Assembly (NCBI GenBank): GCA_022702705.1
Contig: CM040421.1
Location: 5,316,090 to 5,380,089, forward strand
Direction: 5' to 3'
DNA length: 64,000 nt
Origin: Papilionanthe hookeriana x Papilionanthe teres
Taxonomy: Eukaryota; Streptophyta; Magnoliopsida; Asparagales; Orchidaceae
Every line of letters starts with the position of its first letter. Within the stretch, counting starts at the first letter, position 1. Under the pieces are notes generated by a model that made no database searches, had not been told where the DNA came from, and was given only the letters and a program-made list of their open reading frames with translations. The position numbers and the translations under genes were made by a program. Shown one piece after another: positions 34,601 through 46,759 of this stretch.

Positions 34601-35379
34601 AATAGGTTAAAAATGAATTATTTATTTTAATTTCAATTTTATTTTTCTTAAACTCCTCTGGTCATAAGAAACTCCCAAAATCATTTTTGTGTTTTTTTAC
34701 TTGTATTTTAATTATTATAATTATTTTAATGTTAAAAGTGTCATTTTACTTGAAAAATTAAGTTTAGTGACCAATCAATTCAAATTGAGTTCAAATTTTT
34801 ATGAGGAGTTCCCTTATTCACTTTCTTTAGTATGGATACATTTTTGTAACTTTTCTAATTATATTTTAATTATTTGATTTTTCTTATGTTTTAATGAATT
34901 AATGACAATTAATGATATTTTTAATTAATAAAATCTATTTTATATTTTTTCCTAGGATCCTCTGACCACAGTGAACCTACAAAAATAAGTTTTGCATTTT
35001 TCTTTATCTTTTAATTAGTATAATTTATTAGGCAAAACAGAGACCATTAACTTGAAAATAAGGGTTCTCTGGCTATGGATGCCCTCTGACCTTGGAAAAG
35101 TCAGAGAAGATCCCTAATAACAGGGAGAACAAAATCCCCAAAGTCTCATGCCATGGTGAAATGTGTGTGATGAGTTATGGTTAAAATAGGAATTAGTGTA
35201 TTTAATTAATTTAAAAATAAGCTTAAGTCAAATGATTTTGATTTTATATCCACATTGATCTCCTCTTTTCACTCAGCAAGAGGGTATTTTTATTTTATTT
35301 TTATGAATTTTCTACACCAAGTTATAAATTTAATGAGTTTTCTGAATTAAATAAATCCTAAAAATCTTAATTTCCTACT

Positions 35380-35740
35380 TAAACCAACCAGCGCTAACTG
35401 AATCCTCGTACGCGTCTAACTACCACGCGCCGCTCCGCCATTTGACGCTACCATCTGACTCAGCACTGAGGTGTCCCGCTGTTCACATACCGAAGCGTCA
35501 TCCGACCGCATCAGGGCGTACATCTGATACACGCGCGATCGGACGGTTGTGGCTCATCGTTCCTAACTAGTCATCTCGTAAGTCGTTCGCCTTCCAGACC
35601 TAAAATCTCAGTCGAGATTAAACCAAATTACATGAGGTTTGTTTCTACACATTAATCTAAGTAAGACGAACCTATCTATACAGTTAGATACATAATAAAT
35701 ACAAGTTTGCTTCATAATGTTCCAAACCGAGCACAAAAAT
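35380..35740 (+). promoter_or_regulatory. GC-rich promoter-like block of X3
   Basis: The block holds CATCCGACCGCATCAGGGCG (35,498), a TGATACACGCGCGATCGGAC word (35,525) and GTGGCTCATCGTTCC (35,549), then CCTATCTATACAG (35,671), a TATA-like word. The minus-strand copies have the same words in the same order (49,205-49,260 reversed). It is rich in CpG while the flanks are over two-thirds A+T by eye. Confidence 0.55.
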
Positions 35741-38095
35741 GGGGAAAAAGTTCAATACTTTTGAGGTTTGGCCTTAATCAGGTGCTTGCAGTAGCTTCGT
35801 TTGGTCCTGGTGAACCTCCTGGAAGTGTCAATTTGAGCTGGGCTTTGGTCTAGTTCAGAACACCTCCTACAGGTGGCTCAGGCTTGGTCTTGAAGTGGGT
35901 TAGGGTGCTATGGAGATGGGGTTTTTTGTGGGGAACTCCCTCTCTTGGTCGCAGTGAAGGTGAGGAGCAAGTCAATTTGTGGTTTTGTGGAGTTTGAAGA
36001 GGAGTCTTGTTTCTGGCCTGAGAATTGGCTTGGGAAATTAGGCTCGAGCAGTGGGAATTAGGGCTGGAGGATGGTTGATTAAGCTTGGGAGGTCTTGAGG
36101 AGTCTCCGAAATCAATTGGGCAGAGTTTCCCTTTGGAAATTGAACATCTCCCCTTGTGGCCGTAAGAGGTGGTGTATTTAAAGAGGACCTTAGGGGCTTT
36201 AATTGGGCTAACTAGTCGGTGAGCTCAAGCGCCTAGGTGGAGGGAAGAAGAGTCCTAATGACCAATTAGGTTGAGACACATTGGATGGGTGTATTTTTTA
36301 GTTTAGGCCAAGGTGGAGCTCTCGGGCTGGGTGTTTTCCGGCTGCTAGGATGGTTGGCCGGCCAGGGTTAGGTCAGCCTCAAGGTCAGGTGAGCCAAGGA
36401 GGTTGAGTCTGGAGTCAATTTGGGTTTAGCATGGCTCCATGATGAAGGTTCATAGTGGATTTTGAAGTTTTGGCTAAGTTGGCTAGGTTGGGTTTAAACC
36501 CTTGGTCACTTGGCTAAATCATTCCCCAAAGTGGCTATAGCTAGTCTTAAGGTCCCTTAACAGGTTTTTGTGAGTTTAGATGGCTAGTTTAAGCATGGGA
36601 AAATGGTTTTAAGCTTATCATGAAAAGGGTAAATCCAAGTGAATGGAAAGGTGGGAGCGGTCACCTCCCCTTGTCAAATTTGGCAAAATTGACTTTAGGA
36701 TGACCATAGAATGCTCCATGAATTATGGAATGATGCATATGATGCCATGTAAATGTTTCATGCAAATGGAATTTGGACTTTATGAATTTTTAAATGCAAA
36801 ATGTCAACATGCCCAATTTGGGTAAATTTTGATGTATGCATGGCTAAGTTTGGTATGATGCCATGAGAAAATGACTTGAATGCCATGAAATTATAAGGGA
36901 AGGGATTTATGTCATGTGGGCTCAAATTGGGCTTTAAAAATTTTGGCCATGGGCTTTTAAAAATGCATAAGGGTATGGGCCTTTTAAGATGCATGTGATG
37001 ATTTGAATTTTTGAAATTGATAATGGAATGATCAAGTTGGATTTGGATTAATTGAAATTAGATTTTGGCATGTTAATATTTGATATGAATTTGAAATTGG
37101 GGCATTTTGATTGGTCATGGGTTTTAACTTGGGGAATTTGGGATTTTGGGGTAAAATTGGGGATTTTGGTTTAAAAGTGAAATTAGGGTTTGGTTTGGTT
37201 CAATTAGGCTTCAAATTGGTTTAGATTGAGATTTGGTATGTTGAATTAGGGTTTAGAATTAAAATTGGGGAAATCTGGGATCAACTTGGTGGAATTTGAA
37301 GTTGATTCTAGGATTTTTGGGCATTTTGGGGTAATTTGTGGATTTTGGTCAAATTGAGTCAATTTGGTCAAAATGAGCTCAATGATGTGGTTTTGATTGA
37401 TTTTGGGGACATATGGGATGATTTTGGATATTTTGGGAATTTGTGGAAATTTTGGATTTTGTGGGGTATTTTGGTGATTTGACTAATTTTTGTGGGTTAG
37501 GGTGATTTTGGGTCAATTATTGGTTTAAAATGATTTGGGTAAGGTTTTGGGATGTATTTGAAAGTTTTGGTAAATTTTGGGATTTTTGCTTTGAAATTTA
37601 GGGTTTAGGGTGGAATTAGGTTTTAAGGTCTAATGACATACTAAACCACTTTAGGACCAAGCTTAGTCAAATGATAACCTCTTTATGAACCTTCATATAT
37701 TGATTCTAGCCATCTTAATCAAAGACCAGAGGCTTGGGATCACCCATGTGAGTTTCCTAAAGGGGTAGAGGGGAATTGGTTTAGGGTTTAGAAGGAGTGG
37801 CGGTGTAAGTGCAAGACTAAGCCTTAGTCACCCAGGGTTGCCCTAAGTTCAATCATTAATATGGGAACTCATCTTTGAACCTCCAAATGTTCGTCTTTAA
37901 CCTTCCACGTGATTTGGAGGTTTGAAACCATCTATGCAGGGTTTCAGGAAAAACTAGGAAGTGGTTAAAATTTTTAGGTGGTGGGCTACATCTCTAGTCT
38001 TCTAAGATAGTCAAGTGGAAACGCTATGGCTAGATCTTAATTATTAAGAGGAAGTTTAGACATCACCAAAAATGAGGTCAACACATGTGCACTGC
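35741..38095 (+). other. G-rich post-promoter part of X3
   Basis: After the TATA-like word the plus strand becomes G- and T-rich (GGATTTTGGGGTAAAATTGG at 37,141 and many variants to 37,620). The reverse-complement C-rich equivalents are 39,760-40,900 in X4 and 47,260-48,200 in X5. Short open frames here come from base composition. No gene is seen. Confidence 0.5.
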
Positions 38096-38344
38096 ATGTA
38101 TTTTTTTAAATGTGTAACAAAAACTGTCATTCTTTTCATGTTTTTGGGCCGCTTCGACCGATAGGGTGCCACTGACATGATTAGCTCGTTCGACAATTTG
38201 TGTCGCTTAAACAGATCGGTCACCACTAGCTCGATTAACTAGATCGACCATTCGTGTTGCTTTGATAGATCGAGCGCACCAATATAACCAACTCGATCAA
38301 CCATTTGTGAGAGACTTATTCAGAAACTTATATATTTTAACACA
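38096..38344. other. Short unassigned stretch at the X3/integrase junction
   Basis: About 250 bp with repeated TCGACC and GATCGA words (38,150-38,290) that I cannot place in either family. It lies between the end of X3 and the abrupt start of an integrase remnant. Confidence 0.3.
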
Positions 38345-39150
38345 TGCTGATTAAAGCAGTGGCTTTACCCATTGTAATGCTCAAAATGTTGCAAAATTTC
38401 TTTAGAAAAATATTTTTAGTGGATTTGGGATGGCAAGAGTGATTATTAAAGATGGGGAAATTCATTTTAAAAATAAAAGAACTGAAACACTGGTAGAGAA
38501 ATTCGGTATTAAGCATGGGATTATCATAGCTTATTATCTTCAGACCAGTGGTTTAGCTGAAGTCTCTAATAGAGAAATTAAAAAAATTTTAAAGAAAACT
38601 GTAAATCCTAATAGAAAGAACTGGTCTGCTAGACTGGATGATGCATTATGGACCTAGATTACTACTTACAAAATTCTTATAGGAATGTCACCATATAGAC
38701 TCATATTTGGAAAGGCTTGTCACTTGCCAGTCAAGTTATAACACAATGCTTACTGGGCTGTGAAGGAATTTAAATATGATTTGAAAGATACTGGCGATAA
38801 AAGATTATTGTAATTAAATGAGCTTGCTGAGATTAGAAATGAATCTTATGAAAATGCCAAAATTTATAAAGAAAAGATGAAAAATTGACATGAGTGAAAG
38901 ATTTTAAGAAAAGATTTTGAACCTAAACAAGAGATTTTATTATATTATACAGGATTAAAATTATGTACTGGAAAACATAAGTTCAGGTGGTCAGGGCCAT
39001 TTACTGTAATGAAAGTTTATCCATTTGGTGCAATTGATATTAAGGATCCTAAAAGTTGGATAACTTTCAATGTTAATGGACATAGACTTTATATAAGTGA
39101 AAATTGGACTATGATTATTGAAATTTTAATGTCGGGTCAACTGGAGTAAA
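38345..39150 (+). pseudogene. Athila-like integrase remnant, 5'-truncated
   Basis: Translation of the plus strand gives an integrase core and C-terminus close to that at 20,270-21,030. The start has AVALP and KNIFSGFGMARVIIKDGE, where the second catalytic aspartate is read as IIKDG; EVSNREIK (with the catalytic glutamate) is in the longest open part (38,430-38,657). MSPYRLIFGK, ALWT and KVYPFGAIDIKDPK words follow but are separated by at least five stops. The zinc finger and first aspartate are missing. The post-integrase noncoding signature follows at 39,175. It is more decayed than the copy at 19,816-21,077 and comes from a different element. Confidence 0.85.
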
Positions 39151-39359
39151 ATCTTGGTTTTGTCAGGCTAAGGGTGTTAAGCCAAGCACTTCTTAGGAGG
39201 CAACCCAAGGCTTATTTTATTTGTTTATGTATTGTTTTTTGTGTTTAGTTAGTTGTATTTTTTTTTATCTTGGTTGGAGCGTGTGTTGTTGAGTTTACAT
39301 TGTAGTTGGTTTCCTTGTAGTCTTTTAGTTAAGAGTGTGATGATTCCTTGCTTCACCTG
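39151..39359 (+). other. Post-integrase noncoding remnant
   Basis: Contains GTGTTAAGCCAAGCACTTC and AGGAGGCAACCC, equivalent to 21,095-21,135, then a T-rich stretch. The Athila match fades by about 39,340 and minus-strand X4 sequence starts. Confidence 0.5.
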
Positions 39360-41270
39360 GTGACTAGCAATGGTACCCTCATCCCATAAAAATCCAAGCA
39401 CTTTTTTGCTTCACTTGAAGTTTTCAAATGCTTAAAGTATAACCTCTAAGTATTTAGAAGGATGAGACCAAGCATTAGGAAGCTCAAGAGGAGTTCCCTA
39501 TAGGATGGTCAGGCCTTAGGACTTACTCTGGGTGGTCTGCGTGAGGCTCACACACACATTTACACATCACACTCTCATCACTACCTTACAACCCTAAATC
39601 AAACTTCTCCACACTTGATTCCCCTATTCCTTTGGAAACTCATGTGAGTGGTTTCCCTAAGCTCTTAGCCCCAAGCTATGGCTTGACTAGTACCAGCACA
39701 TGGAGGATCTAAATGGGGAATTCCATTGGTCCATGGCTCAAATGGGTCGTCAATCTCACTCAACTCCAAATTTTACAAAAAATCCAACTTTTGACCCCTT
39801 ACTCCCTGAAACTCTACCAAATGACAAAGTTACCCCTAAAGCCCTAATTTTGTCCAAAATCAACCAAAATTACCAAAATCTCCCAAAACATTCCTCACTA
39901 CACAAAATACTCAAAGCCCCTTAGAGTTACCAAAATTCCCAAAATACCCCAAAAATACCCAAAATTACCTAAATACCCCTCCTAGCCCAAAAATTCCAAA
40001 AATTCCCAAAACCCTCCAAATATTCTCATTTTCAATTTAAACTACTTTATTTGATCCAATTTAACCAAATTTGGCCAAAAGCCCCAAGTTGCCCTTTAAG
40101 GCCCAAAATGCCGAAATCACCCCCCAATGTCCATCCAATTGACCCCAATCTTGCCCAATTTCTATTCCAAACCACAATTCATCATCCCCAACACCAATAT
40201 AAACCAAATTCAAGCCCAATTTGACCAAAATTTGAACTAAATTTCAACCCAAACCAAAAAAGCCCAATTTTGATCATATGGCCAATTCCCCTAAATTAAA
40301 CCCCACGAACCAATAAATTCCCCAAATTAATATCCAAAACCCTTCCTGACATTCCCCTGAACCAAATTGAACCACCAATTGCCACCAATTTGAGCCCAAA
40401 TTTCACCCAGGTTAAACCAAACCTAAAATCCCCAAATTTGCTCAAATTTATCACATACCCAAATTCCACCAAATTAAATGCCCTCGCCCCAAAATTTCCA
40501 CCCAATTAATGTTGAAAATTCTTCCTAGAATCCCCATAGAGCATTTTGAACCTTAAATTGACCTTGGATCTAACCCTAGCCAAGCCTAAACCCAAGTTAA
40601 CCCAACAAACTCAAAATTGACCAAATACGCAATTTCAAATAAATTAACTCCCCAAACCAATTGAAAATCACTCCAATCCTCTCCCAAACTCTTTATAGAA
40701 ATCATACACACCATTTTGAATAATCAATTGGACCCAAGCTTGAACCCAACCTAGCTTTAAACCCAAAACCCAAATTGAACCCATGAGCCAAATTAACCAA
40801 ACCAAGCTAAATGCGACTAACATAAGTCCACCACTGCCACCAAGTTAACCCTAGGAACCACCCTAGATCCACCTAGCCCAATCTAGTGGAGTCATGGACC
40901 AAGGGTCCCAAAAATTAGTGGATCCCCTTCTTTAAATGGGTAAAACCTAGGGAGATTTTGCCATAATGCATTAAACACTTAAGCTCAACCCACTCATGGC
41001 CTGACCACTATCTCACATGACCACAGACCCCTTTCCTGGCCTGGCCGGCCGGCCTAGTTGCCAGAGGAGCTCAAACTGAGAGCCACCTTAAGCCAAATAA
41101 ATCCAATTGATCCCACCTAAGTTGTCCAGCTCTAACTGCTCAACAAGGCTGATCTGCCTTCCACTTAAGCAGACATTTTCACCCAAATTGCCTCCCTGAG
41201 CTCCACCAGGCAGTCATGCTCTTAAATAGAGCTCTTCACGGCCGAGAGAGGGAGCTAAAATTTTATTAAG

Positions 41271-43097
41271 GAAACTGACCAGACCGCAATTACGAAGTAA
41301 AATAGCTTATAAAAAATATGGCCAAACTTGACCCAAAATTAGATTAAGCGGCTAATATACGATAATTAAAGATTAAAGTTATGATAAATATAAATATAAA
41401 TCGTACACTAGGGGTACTACACAAATATATGTATCGTTTCAAGTAATAAAGAGTTTTCTTTTTAAAACCCCAAATATCGATCCCACGGGGAAGCTAAGTA
41501 AAATAAAGAAAGAAAGAAGAAAAATTTAGTTAAAAGCTAATATATTAAAAGTAAAAAAATGCAAGTTAATCAAGTAGTAATTGCAAGTAAGAAGGTAATT
41601 TAAATGCTTTAACACAATAAACAAAGATTCTTTCCCCATACAAAATATTTCATGATTAGTAAATATCTAAATTAGCTTGAGAACTTTGAGAATGTAGTAT
41701 TGTGACAAATAGGAGCATATATATTATTTACCCTTGTTACAGTACATAAAGAACATTGGGTAGTTTTTAAAAATTGGATAAGGATGTATTATTAGTAGTA
41801 AGGAAGAATTCTAGGCTCTCACTTTTAGATTCCCCCAAGGGTGCCTATGGTCGGGCCTACTAGTGACCCATCACCTCTTTTTTAAACCAAATTGATAGAA
41901 TTTAGCTTGTCACTCTAAACACATAATCCATTTTACGCCCTTCAAAGAGTATCTCCCTATCTATTTGCACCTCCCCCTTCAAGGATTTACAATCTATCTT
42001 TCCAAGAGAAATGTGATACATATAAGTTAAGAACCTTTAGCCCACGGTCAGATCTTAAGAATTCTCCATAGATTTTAACGATACAAGAGGCCAATTTGTA
42101 ATGTAAATGAAGATCGGGTAAAGTATCATCACAACTTATTGAAGAAGAATAGTAAATTTCTCAAAACCAAATTAAAGCCTTTACTAAATCATTTCATATT
42201 CGTAGGGAGAAAGATAAGAAGACTACAAATAAAGCAGCAGATTCACACCATAAATCATATTTATATAATTCAAATTCAAAGTACAAAACTTAAGAACCAA
42301 GTTATAAATACTTATCTGAAATGATATCCAATCAATCCTTTGAAGTTTCTCTGTCTTCGATTGACTTTTATAAGACTCCAACTCCAGCAATCACACTAAA
42401 ACACTATAAACTCTCACTAAAGTAAAGTGAATAACACTCCACACTCTTTAACTTAATGACAATACACGCCTCTTTCACTCTTACAACACCTACACACACC
42501 CAACAACACCCCTTTTTGTTGTAGAATAGTCCTATATTTATAGAGCTTCAAAAATGACCATGGGTTGCTTTAGACATCTCTTCAAAATTCGTTCACATTC
42601 AATGAATATTCTAGAAATTAGCTGTGGCACTTAGGCTCCAGATCTGGCGCCCAGGCGCCAGCTTCCTGCGCTAATGGACACGTCCCTTCAGATTTTGAGT
42701 CGCACCACTTCATTTAAAAATAGATTCCCTGTATCTATATTCATTGTATCTTATTTATAACATATGTGAATTTGTCTAGGGACTTCTAGATTGCTTCTGA
42801 GGCATCAATAACCGTCACAAAACTGTCCAAGAATTCTCTAGATTCCACTCGCGATTCCGGCGCTCGGCGGCGGATGCGGCGCCCGTGCGCCAGAATCAGC
42901 CTTTTTTTTCTTTATTTTCTTTACTTGACTCATTTTTGCTCCTTTTACTACTTTTTTTACTCTTTTTATTCATAAATTCATTTTCTTGTACCTACAACCA
43001 AAAACATAAGAAATACATTTCATTAAAGCGTAATATCCTTAAAATATTAATTAAAAATGATATAAAATTTTAAGTAATTTTAAGATGGATCTGAAAC
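41271..43097 (-). mobile_element. Solo Athila-like LTR (-) with target duplication GAAAC
   Basis: The LTR fills 41,276-43,092 (1,817 bp), with GAAAC at 41,271-41,275 and 43,093-43,097. The low end has the expected TG; the high end reads CT where CA is expected, one mutated base. On the minus strand the landmarks run GATCCATCTTAAAA, GGCGCC palindrome (42,645-42,660), TTCTAGAA (42,609-42,616), TATAAATA (42,534-42,541), CCAAATAGGAGC counterpart (41,708) and the ATATACTTGCG-like tail (about 41,415-41,435). It interrupts X4 between parts that are continuous in X5. Confidence 0.85.
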
Positions 43098-43559
43098 CTT
43101 GCCAAAACTTCACCTGAGCTTCGTCCAAACCTCCCTGAGTGTAGTTCCATTGCCTTCAGCCACTCATGCCTTGAGCTAATTTCCCTACTAAAATTTCAGC
43201 TGACACCAGGACAGTTGCAATTGCTTCTCCCCACTGCCTAAAACTCCAAACCAACTTGCTCTACACCATCACTAGAGTGAAAGAAGAAGTTTCCCATAAA
43301 AGCCCCATCACAGTGAGCCTTTACCTCATACTTTGATCAACACCTGAAATCGGCCTTGGTCGAATTCAGGTCTAGACATTTCACCAGGGTAAAAGACTTC
43401 ATTTGGAGGTTTGTTGGGACCAATCGAAGTTGCTAAAACCATCTGATTGAGGCCTCCCCTCTCAGACAAAAATATTGAACTTCACCTTCATCCTAAGCTA
43501 TTCTTCGTTCTCCATACATGTGTACTGTATTTTATATCATATAAGCCGTATATATAGGT

Positions 43560-43870
43560 TTGTTTTGCTTAGACGAAGCTCTAGGATCAAACTCCACGTG
43601 ATTTAGTTGATTCTAGCTTGAGTTCTGAAGGCTAGAAAGTGGATAGTTCTCGGGATGAACCAGGTGAATACGATGACCCACAGTCGTTGGATCGTGCGAG
43701 TATTCAGTGAACAGCTAGGATCGTGCTGGATGAGGAGATAATCCAAAAAGCGTGGCCGCGTGGCAGCTAAGTCAGAAGGCGGCATCAAATGGTAGAGCGA
43801 TGTGTGGGGGCTTCGGAGCTGTCGAGGTTAAGTTGGCGTTGTGTGTTTAAGTGAGAAAATAGGGATATTT
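43560..43870 (-). promoter_or_regulatory. GC-rich promoter-like block of X4
   Basis: Minus-strand counterpart of 35,380-35,740. TCGGAGCTGTCGAGG (43,814), GCGTGGCCGCGTGGCAGCTA (43,749) and CGATGACCCACAG (43,669) correspond to X5 words at 49,334, 49,269 and 49,192. A TATATATAGG word at 43,549-43,558 lies on the downstream side and is the likely TATA box. Confidence 0.55.
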
Positions 43871-45483
43871 TAAATTAGCCATAACTTGGTGTAGAAAAAT
43901 CAGAAAAATAAAATAAAAATACCCTCTTACTCAGTGAACAGAGGAGGATAATTGGAACTGGTTTGAAGTTTATTTGATGTGTATTTTATTTTAATTAATT
44001 AAATACAGTCTAGAGTCTTTTGATTCTTCATGTGCATGCATATTTTATTATTGCTTGAAATTTAGGGCTTTTGTTCTCTCTATCATAAGGTATCTTCCAT
44101 GATTTTTCCAAGGTCAAAGGAAGATCCTTATGAAGAGATCTCTATTTTTCAAGAAATAGGTGTTTGTTTAGGTATAAAAATTATAATAATTAAAATATTT
44201 ATCAAAAAAATCCAAAGTAAAATTTGGTAGGTTCACTGTGACCAGACGAACATATGAAAAATATAAACTTTTTTTAACTCACTAAGAATAATCTTAATGA
44301 CCATTAAATCTTAAAATATAAAGAAAATTAATTAAGGTTAAATATAAAATTAAATCACATAATAACTATTCTCCACTGTAATTAAAAGTCAGAGAAGCTC
44401 TCCATAAAACAATTCAAGTCAATTGGAGTTGATTTAGCCTCTTAAAAGAATTTTCTAAGTTAAATAACACGTTTGGCACTAAAATAATTCTAATAATTAA
44501 AATACACTTCAAGAAATCACCAAATTAATTTTGAGAGTTCTCTGTAATCAGAGGAGTCATTGAAAAATAAAATTGTAATTAAAATAGTTTTTTTCATTTT
44601 TAAGCAATAATTTAATATTTAAATAATTAAAAATTAATAAAATTCAAAAAATTAATAAAATTGATGAAAATGTTTTAAATTTCCTCCTAATCACTTAGGA
44701 ACAATTGGAATAATTTTTCTAACTCTCTAAATAAAGAAATTAAATTTTAAAGTGCTAAAATTATTTTTAAGGCTAAAAAATGGAATTTCCTTAATTTCTC
44801 ACTAAAATAATTCTAATAATTAAAATATAAATAAAAAATATATAAAATTTAGTCCTCTAGGTTCCTTGACCTCAGAGAGATTTTTTTTAAAAAAATATTA
44901 AGCTTAGTTTTTAGTTAAATAATATATAATATTTAATTAATACTACAAAAATTGGAATAATTATAATAATTAAATTAAAATTAAAAAAATTATGAAATTT
45001 GGTCCTAATGATTCTTTGGTCTATGTGAACCTCCAGTAATTTTTGTTTGGACACATGTTTCATTTTTACTAAGTTAGTGAATTTTCTTTAAAAATCCTTA
45101 TTTTGTATAAAAATAATTATATAAATTAATTTAACTTAAGAAAAATGGCATTTTCTCATCTAATGTTTTAATTGATCCATAAGTGGTGTAATATAAAATT
45201 TTGAAGTCATTTGAATTAAATTTGATTAATTATGGAGTGTTAAGGCCTTAGTGGCAAAGTTGTAATTTTGAAGAATTTGACATTAAACAATATTTAGGCT
45301 TAATTAAAATCGAAAATGTGTAATGAATGATCTTAATAAATATGTTGAAGTGATTGAATTATAAATGGATAAATGGTAGAAACTAGTCTCATATATGTCA
45401 TATTAATGGGTAAACTTGTAATTTCTTTAATTATATTAGTTTGGAAGATAATTAAAACCAAAGGATCCTTGAAGTTAGGGGTT

Positions 45484-45653
45484 GGACATTGGAAGTCAAT
45501 AATGTGTTCATCTAATACCCCTAATTGGTGTCTAATGATAATTTCAATAATTTGATAAAGATTAAAGAGGACATTGGAAGTCAATAATGTGTTCATCTAA
45601 TACCCCTAATTGGTGTCTAATGATAATTTCAATAATTTGATAAAGATTAAAGA
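45484..45653. repeat. Perfect 85-bp tandem duplication
   Basis: 45,484-45,568 and 45,569-45,653 are identical by eye over 85 bp (GGACATTGGAAGTCAATAAT at the start of each). Such identity inside a much-decayed element implies a recent event. Confidence 0.9.
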
Positions 45654-46680
45654 GAGTCATAATCACATCAGTCAATATTTTCCTAAAATTTCATACATAC
45701 CCACTAAAGTCTTAAGGTCTTAGTAGCGAGCTAAGCTTAATTGAAATTTGACTAATGATGTTTAAAAAAGCAAAACACAATTAATTTTTTAAAATACATT
45801 TGAAACACTACACGCCCATTAAAATTGGTTGAATTCTTTCATAAATTAATTTGCCCCTAAAGGCCCCACTTACGTAATTGATAAATGAAATATCAAGTGA
45901 TATCTACCCCACTTTTTGGGATAATTAAAAAATTAACTCATTGAGCCTAAGAGTATGAAATAGATGAATCATTTAGTGAGTATGATAAGCTCAAATGAAC
46001 TCAAGAAAGTTCAAAAGGGTTGTTAAAAATCCAGGTACACCCTGAATCTTTTCACAAGTCTTCTGGACATCTCGTAGGACAACTGAGTCTATCATACTTA
46101 TTAAAAGAAGGCATCTCTTAAATAAATAAATAGGACCCATCAAGTTATGACAAAGGATTTGGTAGGCCTGTGACGAACCTATCTATAAGCTTTTAATTTC
46201 CTGTAAATCAGAAATGTTTACTGCAAAAAGATACTAAAGTTTCAGGTAGAGGAATAAGAAGACTCGCTAGGTACACTTTTACAAGTTTACAACACCTGCT
46301 TTTCAGTACTTCCTTTACTTTTCTTGCTCAGAAGTCACCCTGCATGAAAACTAAAACTTTTAGGATAGTCACAAGACTGAAACCAAAATCAAAATTAATA
46401 TCAAAATAAAATAAAATTCACCTCCACAACAATCAAAATATAAAATAATTCAAAATTTAATCACAAACAGAACAACAATCACAATTACAACTAAATTAAA
46501 ACGTCTATATTGGATGATTGTGAATACCTCAGAGAATGCAACCTACGAATGCTAACGAGATTTCCCACAATCTAAATGAAAGTATGGAATTCATTAATTT
46601 GTGTTTAGTAAATTCATTTGGACTAAGTGAATCCGAAGAAAATAGTGGTGCCAAAATGAGAGAACCATGGGATCCTTCTC

Positions 46681-46759
46681 AGTGTCGCCATAATGAACTT
46701 AAATATTCCCCAAATAAGATATTAAGACATCTCAATTTAAACATTTCCTAAACATAATA
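46681..46759. other. Junction between X4 and X5
   Basis: About 80 bp that match neither copy clearly. Both X4 and X5 are on the minus strand here, so the truncated start of X4 abuts the 3' end of X5. Confidence 0.4.

Larger units (their letters stand above)
31508..38095 (+). mobile_element. X family copy X3, non-coding
   Basis: X3 starts at TGTCGGTCGCCAAATT, shortly after the end of X2. It has the TTAATTACATCTTAAAT word (31,917), the CGGTTAGGATCCCACGG block (32,613) with mini-hairpin at 32,712-32,726, an AT-rich middle with degenerate units of about 150 bp (34,180-35,100), a GC-rich block (35,380-35,740), and a 3' section that ends in ATGAGGTCAACAC (38,068). The middle differs from that of X1 and X2 and agrees with X4 and X5, so there are two subtypes. 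Nothing in it looks like a protein gene. Confidence 0.6.
39360..46680 (-). mobile_element. X family copy X4 (-), split by an LTR, start truncated
   Basis: Read on the minus strand from high to low coordinates: a start block with the mini-hairpin region (about 46,530-46,560), AT-rich middle with degenerate units (44,080-45,030), GC-rich block (43,560-43,870), post-promoter part (43,100-43,500, then after an LTR 39,700-41,270). The roughly 1-kb start module seen in X2, X3 and X5 is missing beyond 46,680. The end, with TGGGTGGTCTGC (39,529) and TCCATGGCTC (39,729), matches X5 at 47,030 and 47,210. Confidence 0.6.
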
